NCBI GenBank assembly: GCA_964619955.1
Contig: CAZUJF010000010.1
Coordinates: 1-64,000, forward strand
DNA from: JACQFK01 sp964619955
Lineage (GTDB): Bacteria > Planctomycetota > MHYJ01 > JACPRB01
DNA length: 64,000 nucleotides
Reading direction: 5' to 3'
Below the pieces are notes generated by a model. The model was not told the DNA's origin. It saw only the letters and a program-made list of their open reading frames with translations, and ran no database searches. This document shows positions 44,295 to 51,633 of the stretch, piece by piece. Every line of letters starts with the position of its first letter. Positions within the stretch are counted from its first letter, which is position 1. Both the position numbers and the translations under genes were made by a program.

Positions 44295-45713
44295 ATGCTC
44301 GCGCTCCTGCTCGCCCTCCTCCAGAACCCCGCCTACGACACGCAGGTCCTCGAGGCGGGAGACGTGATCGACCGCGTCCTTTCCCGGGACCTCGACGCGG
44401 ACGGAAAACCCGACCTCCTCGTCCAGAACGGCCGCGACCTGCATCTCTTTCTCTCGAAGGAGGGCCGCTTCGAGCCGAAGCCCTCCCGGACGCTGCGCCT
44501 CGACCCCGCCGTCCAGCTCTGGTGCCTCTCCCCCGGGGATCCCCCGCGCCTCTTCACGGCGGGGCCGCGGGGCCTGCAGGAACTGGGCCTCCAGTCCCCG
44601 CCCCGGGACCTCGTCGTCCACCCCTCGCTGTTCCGGCACGGCTCCGGCAACGGCGGGGCGCCGGGCTTCATCCCCTTCGCGCCCGACCTCGACGGCGACG
44701 GCCGCCCCGAGCTGCTGCTCTTCACCGACGAGGAGATCCTGATCTTCAAGGAGTCGAAGGACGGGGAGTTCGGCTGCCTCGACAAGCTCCCGGTCCCCAC
44801 CGAAACGGCCACCACCATCCCCTGGGCGCCCCACCAGTCCCTCACCCGCACCGTCACCGTCCCGCTGCTCGCGATCGGCGATTCGGACGGCGACGGCCGC
44901 ACGGACATCGGCTTCTACCACGACGAATCGCTGACGTTCTTCCGGCAGCTCGCCGACGGCCGCTTCACCACGCCGGAGAGCCGCGAGATCGCGGCGGAGA
45001 AGAAGAAGCGCCGCGCCGGCCGCCTCCTGCAGTTCGACATCCCCCCGCAGATCGGCGACTTCAACAAGGACGGCCTCCTGGACCTCGCCATCATCTACCC
45101 GTCCAAGGGGCGCGTGCAGGTGTACTTCGGGCAGGCCGGGCGGCGCAACTACGAGCAGCCCGACGAACTCATGCGCGTCGCCGACGGCTGGTCCTCCGGC
45201 GTCTATCTCGAGGACCTCAACGGCGACGGGAAACCGGATCTCGTCATGGGCGTGATCCGGAAATTCGGCGTGACCGAGGGCATCCAGGTCTTCCTCTCGG
45301 GCAGGGTCGACCTGGAACTGCACGTCTACCCGATGGAGCCCCTGGGCCGCTTCGCGAAGGATCCGGTGCAGGAGCTGAAGTTCTCCATCCCCTTCTCCTT
45401 CCACCTCACCCGCGACTCGGCCGCCCTCGACCTCGTCTTCCGCCCCAATTTCAAAGGCGACTTCAACAAGGACGGCCAGCGCGACATGCTGGTGCGCACC
45501 GACGAGCGGACGCTGAAGTACTACGCGGGCCTCAAGACCGGCGGCATGGCGACCGAGCCCTCCGGTTCGATCACGACCGGGGCCCCCGAGGGCACCAGCA
45601 CCACCGAGCCCTTCGTGACGGATCTCAACGGCGACGGGGTCTCCGACCTCGTCCTCAAACACGTCCTCGTCAACCCCGCCCGCCACGTCCTCGAGCTCAA
45701 ACTCTCGCGCTGA
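44295..45713 (+). CDS. FG-GAP/VCBS-repeat exported protein with calcium-binding loops
   Basis: A 472-residue protein with a very short signal (MLALLLALLQNPAYD). It carries seven calcium-loop-like DxDxDG motifs: DLDADGKPD, DLDGDGRPE, DSDGDGRTD, DFNKDGLLD, DLNGDGKPD, DFNKDGQRD and DLNGDGVSD, spaced by beta segments as in integrin-type FG-GAP propellers. It is likely a secreted or surface propeller binding polysaccharide or protein, with no enzymatic motif. Start is 6 nt behind a -10 box. Confidence 0.85.
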   Translation: MLALLLALLQNPAYDTQVLEAGDVIDRVLSRDLDADGKPDLLVQNGRDLHLFLSKEGRFEPKPSRTLRLDPAVQLWCLSPGDPPRLFTAGPRGLQELGLQSPPRDLVVHPSLFRHGSGNGGAPGFIPFAPDLDGDGRPELLLFTDEEILIFKESKDGEFGCLDKLPVPTETATTIPWAPHQSLTRTVTVPLLAIGDSDGDGRTDIGFYHDESLTFFRQLADGRFTTPESREIAAEKKKRRAGRLLQFDIPPQIGDFNKDGLLDLAIIYPSKGRVQVYFGQAGRRNYEQPDELMRVADGWSSGVYLEDLNGDGKPDLVMGVIRKFGVTEGIQVFLSGRVDLELHVYPMEPLGRFAKDPVQELKFSIPFSFHLTRDSAALDLVFRPNFKGDFNKDGQRDMLVRTDERTLKYYAGLKTGGMATEPSGSITTGAPEGTSTTEPFVTDLNGDGVSDLVLKHVLVNPARHVLELKLSR

Positions 45714-45772
45714 AAATCGCCCCCATTCCCCGTTTTTGGCGCTACCCTTGGGGTGGAGAGAGGGTATCCAGA

Positions 45773-46504
45773 ATGATGGCGGAGCGTCGACGGCATTCCC
45801 GCACCCCCACGCGCCAGGAGTTCCCGGTCCTCTGCAGCAGTCTGGAGGCCGAACTGCCCGGGCGGTCCGCTTTCAACGTGGCCCGCAAGCTCATCGACGT
45901 CAGCGCCAAGGGCGCCTGCCTCGTCACCTCCGGGCGCCTGCGCCAGGGCCTGCCCGTGTCCGTCGAACTCACCGTCCCCGGCACGAAGGAGCGCGTGCGG
46001 CTCAAGGCCTCCGTGCGCTGGTCCACCACCGTGGAATCGAAGGGGCGCACCGCGCATGTCGCCGGCCTGGAATTCGACCAGCCCGCCCCGGCCCTCGCCC
46101 AGCCCGGACGCCGGCCGGATTCCGGCGGCTTCCGCGGCGCGGATCCGCAGCGGCGGCACAAACGCTTCCACCCCCCCAAGGCCGAGGTCGTCTGCCTCCC
46201 CCGCGACCTGCTCCGGGCCATCGGGTTCAAGAAGAACGCCGGCCGCGCGCTCAAGGATCTGAGCCTCGGCGGCGCGCAGATCGTCAGCACCCGGCCGTTG
46301 AAGCCGGGACAGCGGGTGGACCTCGCCCTCAGCTTCCGCTACCCCACGGTCAGCGTGACGGCCGAGGGGCTCGTCCGCTGGTGCCGGCGGGACACGCTCT
46401 CCCTGGAGAAACGCTGGTTCGTCGGCGTCGTCTTCAAGCAGATCGATCCGGCCTCGGACTCCCGGCTCAAGACCGTCGAAGCCCTGCTCGGCGACACGCC
46501 GTAG
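45773..46504 (+). CDS. Double PilZ-domain protein
   Basis: A 243-residue cytoplasmic protein with two PilZ domains in tandem. Domain 1: ERRRHSRTP (RxxxR-type) with DVSAKGACLVT (DxSxxG). Domain 2: RRHKRFHPP with DLSLGGAQIVS. Both have the residues known to bind cyclic di-GMP. A linker (about 105-125) is Pro/Arg-rich. It probably acts as a c-di-GMP receptor influencing motility or surface polymer production. No diguanylate cyclase is in the window. Confidence 0.87.
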   Translation: MMAERRRHSRTPTRQEFPVLCSSLEAELPGRSAFNVARKLIDVSAKGACLVTSGRLRQGLPVSVELTVPGTKERVRLKASVRWSTTVESKGRTAHVAGLEFDQPAPALAQPGRRPDSGGFRGADPQRRHKRFHPPKAEVVCLPRDLLRAIGFKKNAGRALKDLSLGGAQIVSTRPLKPGQRVDLALSFRYPTVSVTAEGLVRWCRRDTLSLEKRWFVGVVFKQIDPASDSRLKTVEALLGDTP

Positions 46505-46506
46505 CG

Positions 46507-47379
46507 TCACTCGTCCGTGGGCCCCACGGCCTCGTAGACGAGCCGCGCCGCCGCCTCGATCGCGGCGATCCCGCGATCCACCTTCGGATCCGTCGATTCG
46601 AGCACGTTGTCGAGGAACACGCTGAGGACATAGGGCTGGCCGGGCAGCCGCACCCAGCCCGCGTCGTGGCGGTATCCGGGCAGCGAGCCGGCCTTGTGGC
46701 CCACCGGGATGTCCTTCGGCACGCCCCGGGCGATCCGGCCCCGCGAGGTGCGCTCCAGGATCGCGATCATCGCGTCGCAGGCCTCGGGACTGAGGATCTC
46801 GCGCCGGAAGATCATCCGCAGAAGCCGCCCCATCTCGCGCGCGGTGCTCACGTTCTCCCGGCCCTCGCGACGCGCGGAGAAATCGAGGAAGTCCCGCTCG
46901 AAGCGCGTGTTCGGAAGCCCGAGGCGCTCCGCCCGGCGGTTCAGCGCCGCCCGCCCCAGGCGGCGCAGCAGGATGTTCGACGCCGTGTTGTCGCTCTCCG
47001 CGATCATCCGCCGCGCCAGCTGCTGGTAGGTCCACGTCGACCCCGTCCGCTCGTGCTGGAGCGTGCCCGCCCCGCCCACCCGGTCCGTGTCCTGCAGCGT
47101 CACCTCGTCCGTCCAGCGGAACGTCCCCTCGAGCTCCGCGCCGTACCCTTCCACGAGCACCAGGACCTTGAGCGTGCTCGCGGCGGGCAGGACCCGGTCC
47201 GCATCGATCGCGAGCAGCTCGCGCCCGTCGGTCCGCGCCAGCCAGACGGAAGGCCGGCAGCCCGGGGCGTGCCGCTCCATCTCGAGCCGGAGGCGCCGCT
47301 CGAGCCGGGTCATCTTCTCGAGGGCGGACGGCGCCGCGCACCCCGCGAGACAGACGAGCAGCGCCGTTCCTCTCAGCAT
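46507..47379 (-). CDS. Beta-lactamase-like serine hydrolase lipoprotein
   Basis: A 290-residue lipoprotein (lipobox LAGC, Cys14) of the class A beta-lactamase group. SxxK is S68-T-L-K71 in LPAASTLKVLVLVEG; the SDN loop is S129-D-N131; an Omega-loop Glu is probably E161 in RFERDFLD; and the K(T/S)G box reads HKAG (228-231), with Ala in place of Thr or Ser. The unusual KAG and lipoprotein nature argue that this may be a peptidase or an unusual lactamase. The ATG at 47379 is 7 nt from a TAGAGT box. Confidence 0.8.
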   Translation of the reverse strand: MLRGTALLVCLAGCAAPSALEKMTRLERRLRLEMERHAPGCRPSVWLARTDGRELLAIDADRVLPAASTLKVLVLVEGYGAELEGTFRWTDEVTLQDTDRVGGAGTLQHERTGSTWTYQQLARRMIAESDNTASNILLRRLGRAALNRRAERLGLPNTRFERDFLDFSARREGRENVSTAREMGRLLRMIFRREILSPEACDAMIAILERTSRGRIARGVPKDIPVGHKAGSLPGYRHDAGWVRLPGQPYVLSVFLDNVLESTDPKVDRGIAAIEAAARLVYEAVGPTDE

Positions 47380-47438
47380 CCGGAAGACTCTACCCCATCC
47401 CGCCGCCTCCTTGGGTGTACTATTGAGGTGGGAATGAG

Positions 47439-49592
47439 ATGAACGTTCTTGCCCTCGTCCTGGGCCTCGCGGCGCGACTGCAGGACGCGGACAGCATCGG
47501 CATCCCCCATCAGATCGAATCCGAATTCGAACGCCGCTGGGCCGCGCTCCAGGAGGCTTCCAAGACCAAGGACCTCCTGGATCACCACGCCCTGGCCTGC
47601 GAAACGCTGGCCAACCGCCTGGCGCAGCCGGATCCGGAGACGCTCCGCTGGCTCCGGCTGCCCTGCGTGCTCGCCCCCCGCCTCGAGGGCCTGGCACCGC
47701 GGCTGCTCGAGGCGCACGAGATCGTCGCCCAGCAGGCCATCGAGGGCGTCCGCGACCCGGTCCTGCTCCGCCGCCTCCTCGAACGCCACGCGTACACCCA
47801 GGCCGCGAAGCGCGCGCTCGAGGCGCTGGCCAACCGCGCGGGGGACGAGGGCCGCCTCGACGAGGCCTTGAAGATCTGGGCCGCCGACTTCGACCGCCGG
47901 CCGACGCCCGAGCTGGCCGCACGCATCGCGCTGGCTCATGCGCGCCGCGCGGACCAGGCCTCGCTGCTGGCGCTGCGGGCCGCCGTCGCCGCCGCGAAGC
48001 TCCAGGGGCCCGTCCGGGTGGGCGGGCAGGCCCGCGAGCTCAAGGATCTGCTCGACGGCCTGTTGAAGCCGGCGCCGGATCCGCCGGCCCCCGCGGGCGC
48101 CGCCTTGAGCAACGAACTGAGCCTGGGCCGCTTCGAGTTTCCGCATCAGGAGACGTACGCCCCGGACCAGGCCTGCGCCCTGCCGGCCCTCGGACGCGCG
48201 GGGGATCGCGACCTCCTCGTCTGCACCAACGGCTGGCGGGTCGTCGCCCTGGACCCCTCGCGCGGCGAGGGAGGCTCGATGGAGAACGCCGTCGAATGGA
48301 GCTTCCCCCGGGAAGGCGCCGTGCGCAGCTACCCGAGACACAACCCCTATCCCGGCACCCCGCCGCCCGTCGGGGCGGCGATCGGGGACGGCCGCGCCTA
48401 CGTCACGATGTTCACCCGCGAGTCGCCGCCCCGCCCCAACCAGGTCGGCCGACGGCCGGACAGGAATGAGGGCCCCGCCTCCCTGCGCGCCTTCGACCTC
48501 GCCAGCGGCGAACTGCTCTGGGACACCGAGACGATCAGAATTCCCACCGCCGACGGGAGCCGGGAAAGCTGGGCCGAGCAGGCCCGAGTCGAGCTCCAGA
48601 ACTTCTGCTTTTCCGGACCCGTGCTCGTCCGGAGCGGCCGCCTCTACGCCGCCGTGATCACGAGCCCCACCACGCCGCGTTACGCCTGGGTGGTCTGCCT
48701 GGACGCGGCCACCGGGCACCCCCTCTGGACCACGACCGTCACCAACACCTCCCAGACCCGGAACGGAACCCAGCTCACCACGATCGCCGAGGAGGGCGGC
48801 ACGCTCGTCGTCTGCAGCAACTTCGGCGTCCTCGCCGCGCTCGATGCGGAGACGGGCGCGTTCGAGTGGCTGGTCAAATACCGGGATGCCGGCAGCCCCG
48901 ATCTCCGGCAGACCGCCTCCGCCCCGATGATCGCGGGCAGCCTGATCTACCTCCTCGCGCAGGACGTCGACGAACTGCTGGCCTTCGACCGCTGGACCGG
49001 CCGGCAGATCCCCCTCCCCATGCCTTCCGAACCGCTGCCTTGGGCCTCGTTCCGGCGCCTCGCCGGCCGCCTCGGCGACTGGCTGCTGCTGACGGGCGCG
49101 AAGAACGCCGCGTACCATGTCGGGGACGGCCGCGTCGCCTCCCTGATGAGCGTCGAAGGCGACCTCTTCGGCCGGGCCGCGATCCTCGACGGCCGCGTAT
49201 ACCTCCCCACGCGCACGGCCCTGCAGGTCTACGAAGCCCCCGCCTGGAAGCTGACGCAGTCGCTGCCGTGGACCGAGAAACAGGGCAACCTGCTGGCCTC
49301 CGAGGGCCGGATCTTCCTGCAGACCGACCAGGTCGCCCTGTTCAGCAGTTTCGCGGCGCTCGAGACGCGCTTCGACCCGAAGACCGGGGCGGCGGCGCCC
49401 CACGGGCCCGCCTGCCGGCAGCGGGCGGCGATCCTGGAGGCCTCGGGCCGCCTGAAGGAGGCCGTGCCCTTTTACCGCCGGGCGCTCAAGGCCTGGGCGC
49501 AGGACCCCGCCTGGCAGGAGAGCGCCGAGGCCGTCCGCCAGAAACTCGCCGCCCTCGAGGAGAAGCTCGGCGAGGAGTTCCCCAAGGAGTAG
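47439..49592 (+). CDS. PQQ-like propeller protein with helical ends, exported
   Basis: A 717-residue protein with a short signal (MNVLALVLGLAARLQDAD). Residues about 20-215 are helical, TPR-like (ALKIWAADFDRRPTPELAARI). Then a PQQ-like propeller follows (about 235-660) with typical blades: RAFDLASGELLWDTETI, CLDAATGHPLWTTTVT, ALDAETGAFEWLVKYRD, AFDRWTGRQIPL. A second helical part (KEAVPFYRRALKAWAQDP) closes the protein. The combination suggests a scaffold on the outer face of the membrane. It is divergent from the lactamase-like gene. Confidence 0.82.
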   Translation: MNVLALVLGLAARLQDADSIGIPHQIESEFERRWAALQEASKTKDLLDHHALACETLANRLAQPDPETLRWLRLPCVLAPRLEGLAPRLLEAHEIVAQQAIEGVRDPVLLRRLLERHAYTQAAKRALEALANRAGDEGRLDEALKIWAADFDRRPTPELAARIALAHARRADQASLLALRAAVAAAKLQGPVRVGGQARELKDLLDGLLKPAPDPPAPAGAALSNELSLGRFEFPHQETYAPDQACALPALGRAGDRDLLVCTNGWRVVALDPSRGEGGSMENAVEWSFPREGAVRSYPRHNPYPGTPPPVGAAIGDGRAYVTMFTRESPPRPNQVGRRPDRNEGPASLRAFDLASGELLWDTETIRIPTADGSRESWAEQARVELQNFCFSGPVLVRSGRLYAAVITSPTTPRYAWVVCLDAATGHPLWTTTVTNTSQTRNGTQLTTIAEEGGTLVVCSNFGVLAALDAETGAFEWLVKYRDAGSPDLRQTASAPMIAGSLIYLLAQDVDELLAFDRWTGRQIPLPMPSEPLPWASFRRLAGRLGDWLLLTGAKNAAYHVGDGRVASLMSVEGDLFGRAAILDGRVYLPTRTALQVYEAPAWKLTQSLPWTEKQGNLLASEGRIFLQTDQVALFSSFAALETRFDPKTGAAAPHGPACRQRAAILEASGRLKEAVPFYRRALKAWAQDPAWQESAEAVRQKLAALEEKLGEEFPKE

Positions 49593-49633
49593 CGCAGTCG
49601 CACTCCATTTTGAACGCCGGTTCCCAATTTTTC

Positions 49634-49661
49634 TTGCGTTGGGCGCGGCGTTCCCCATAAT
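49634..49661 (+). promoter_or_regulatory. Promoter of the poly-serine peptide cassette
   Basis: TTGCGT, 16-bp spacer, CATAAT, with the ATG of the peptide 9 nt further. It is an AT-rich island in a GC-rich region. The three following genes have no other promoter-like site before 51617, so they are probably one transcript. Confidence 0.5.
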
Positions 49662-49670
49662 TCTTTGTCT

Positions 49671-49865
49671 ATGAACACATTTAAGATGCTCCTTTCTCCC
49701 GCGGCGGGCGGCGGCGGTGGCGGCGGCAAGAAGAAGTCCTCGAGCTCCTCCTCGAGCCGCTCCTCGTCGTCGAGCTCGTCGCGCTCCTCCTCGAGCTCCT
49801 CGTCCTCCAGCTCGCCGGCGCCCTCGTCGTCGAGCTCCAGCTCGTCCTCGATCGGCCCCCTGTAG
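49671..49865 (+). CDS. Poly-serine small peptide, probable glycosylation substrate
   Basis: A 64-residue peptide of striking composition. Residues 1-12 are MNTFKMLLSPAA, 13-19 seven Gly, 20-22 three Lys, then Ser blocks of 7, 7, 10 and 9 separated by Arg30, Arg38 and Pro-Ala-Pro (49-51), ending IGPL. In total 34 Ser. The Ser codons mix TCC, TCG and AGC, and the two Ser codon classes are not exchanged by one base change, so selection on the protein is likely. Its stop codon touches the ATG of a glycosyltransferase (TAGATG), and a second one follows. The blocks resemble acceptor sites for O-linked sugar. I recognise no family. Confidence 0.65.
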   Translation: MNTFKMLLSPAAGGGGGGGKKKSSSSSSSRSSSSSSSRSSSSSSSSSSPAPSSSSSSSSSIGPL

Positions 49866-50885
49866 ATGCGGAAGCTGATCCTGCGGAACTTCCAGTCGCC
49901 GGGGGACGTGGTCATGCTCACGGCGGCGCTGCGGGATCTCCATCGCAGCTACCCGGGCCGCTTCAGGACCGACGTGCGCACGTCGTGCCCCGAGCTCTGG
50001 GAGAACAACCCGTACGTCACGCCCCTGGAGGACCGGGACCCGCAGGTCCGCCGGATCTTCTGCGGCTACCCGCTCATCCACCGGAGCAACACGACCCCGC
50101 ACCACTTCATCCACGGCTTCATCGAGGACCTCAACCGGAAGCTGGGTCTCAAGATCCGGCCGGGCGACTTCAAGGGCGACATCCACGTCTCCGACCTGGA
50201 GAAGTCCTGGTACTCGCAGGTCCGCGAGATCACGGGGGAGGACGTCCCCTTCTGGATCCTCGTCTCCGGCGGTAAATTCGACTTCACCTGCAAGTGGTGG
50301 GACCCCCGCCGCTGGCAGCAGGTCGTGGACCGCTTCCGCGGACGCATCCTCTTCGTCCAGGTCGGCGAGGCCGGCCATGCCCACCCGCCCCTCGACGGCG
50401 TGATCGACCTCCGGGGGAAGACCGACCTGCGGCAGCTCGTCCGCCTCGTGTACCACGCGCAGGGCGTCGCCACCGGCGTCAACGCCCTCATGCACCTCGC
50501 CGCCGCCGTGGAGGTCCGCGGGGGCGCGCCCAAGAACCGCCCCTGCGTCGTCGTCGCGGGCGGGCGCGAACCCTCCCAATGGGAGGCCTACCCGCACCAC
50601 CAGTTCATCCACACCAACGGCGCCCTGCCCTGCTGCGACCAGGGCGGCTGCTGGAAGGCCCGCGTGAAGCCGCTCGGCGACGGCGAGGACCACGACCGCC
50701 CGGAGAACCTCTGCGTCGACGTCGCCGGCTCGCTCCCACGCTGCATGCACCTCATCACCGCCGACGAGGTCGTCCGCCGCATCTCGCTGTACTTCGACGG
50801 AGGCGCCGTGAGCTACCTCGACGCGGGCCAACGCCGCGTCGCCAGCCGCGCGCTGCGCCGGCGCGCCGTGGAGCGCGTCTCGTGA
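49866..50885 (+). CDS. GT9-like glycosyltransferase (heptosyltransferase family)
   Basis: A 339-residue protein of the ADP-heptose/LPS heptosyltransferase type. N-terminal Rossmann start MRKLILRNFQSPGDVVMLTAAL; C-terminal half with PFWILVSGGKFDFTCKWWDP, LFVQVGEAGHAHPPLDGVID and YHAQGVATGVNALMHLAAAV, the family's donor-site pattern. Five Cys (256, 257, 262, 283, 293, as PCCDQGGCWK, ENLCVD and PRCMHLI) may bind metal; they are unusual for LPS heptosyltransferases. It follows the poly-serine peptide with no gap and overlaps the next glycosyltransferase, so its acceptor may be that peptide. Confidence 0.8.
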   Translation: MRKLILRNFQSPGDVVMLTAALRDLHRSYPGRFRTDVRTSCPELWENNPYVTPLEDRDPQVRRIFCGYPLIHRSNTTPHHFIHGFIEDLNRKLGLKIRPGDFKGDIHVSDLEKSWYSQVREITGEDVPFWILVSGGKFDFTCKWWDPRRWQQVVDRFRGRILFVQVGEAGHAHPPLDGVIDLRGKTDLRQLVRLVYHAQGVATGVNALMHLAAAVEVRGGAPKNRPCVVVAGGREPSQWEAYPHHQFIHTNGALPCCDQGGCWKARVKPLGDGEDHDRPENLCVDVAGSLPRCMHLITADEVVRRISLYFDGGAVSYLDAGQRRVASRALRRRAVERVS

Positions 50886-51619
50886 GCAAGCCCGTCACGA
50901 TCTGCGTGCTCACCTACGGCGATTACCCGGACTACGTCCGGCGCTGCATCCAATCCATCACCGAGCATTGCGAACGCTGGCTCTACCGGCTCGTCGTCGG
51001 CGCCAACGCGCCCTCGCCGCGCGTGCGCGCCTGGCTCGAGACGCTGGAGCGGGCGGGGGTCATCGACAAGCTCCACGTCAGCGAAACGAACCTCAACAAA
51101 TGCCCGCTCATGCGGCGGATGCGGGAGGACGTCGACGGCGAGTTCCTCTGGTGGTTCGACGACGATTCGTACGTGACCGAGCCCGGGACCCTGTCGAAAT
51201 GGCTGGAGATCGCCCGCTCCTCCCCGCCCGAGACCGCGATGTGGGGGCACGTCTGGTTCGCCCACGAGGAGGACTTCAATCTCGGCACGGACGTGTCGGC
51301 GTTCGTCCGGCAGGCGCCCTGGTACCGCGGGATCGAGCCGCCTTCGCGGAGGCCCGGGGGGGATCCGCGCTGGTTCTTCGCGACCGGCGGGCTCTGGATG
51401 ATCCGCAGCTCGGCCCTCCGCGCGCTCGACTGGCCCGACCCCGCGCTCGTCAAACGGGCGGACGACGTCCTGCTCGGCGAGGCCGTGCGGCAGCAGGGCT
51501 GGAGACTGCACGACCTGGGGGAGCTCGGCGTGAGGATCAACCAGGGCAAGCGCCGCGGCGGGGGCGAGGACGCCGCCACGATGAGACAACAAATGTCCCT
51601 GCGCGGCGCGGCGCGGTAG
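50882..51619 (+). CDS. GT2-like glycosyltransferase
   Basis: A 245-residue family 2 glycosyltransferase (GT-A fold) that starts with GTG overlapping the preceding stop (GTGA). Features: VTICVLTYGDYPDYVRRCIQ, the metal-binding DDD (93-95) in WWFDDDSYV, the acceptor region PRWFFATGGLWMIRSSALRAL, and DDVLLGEAVRQQGWRLHDLG as the C-terminal conserved part. No membrane segment is present. It probably adds a second sugar in the same pathway as the GT9-like protein. The kinase gene downstream has its own -10 box at 51617. Confidence 0.8.
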   Translation: MSKPVTICVLTYGDYPDYVRRCIQSITEHCERWLYRLVVGANAPSPRVRAWLETLERAGVIDKLHVSETNLNKCPLMRRMREDVDGEFLWWFDDDSYVTEPGTLSKWLEIARSSPPETAMWGHVWFAHEEDFNLGTDVSAFVRQAPWYRGIEPPSRRPGGDPRWFFATGGLWMIRSSALRALDWPDPALVKRADDVLLGEAVRQQGWRLHDLGELGVRINQGKRRGGGEDAATMRQQMSLRGAAR

Positions 51620-51633
51620 AATCCCCGGAGCCC

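Noticed and set aside
49671..49865. The poly-serine ORF as a mere simple DNA repeat
   Set aside because: The DNA is not an exact short-period repeat; two Ser codon classes are mixed, Arg and Pro-Ala-Pro interrupt regularly, and the ORF is fused without gap to two glycosyltransferase genes. I kept it as a gene, though with medium confidence.
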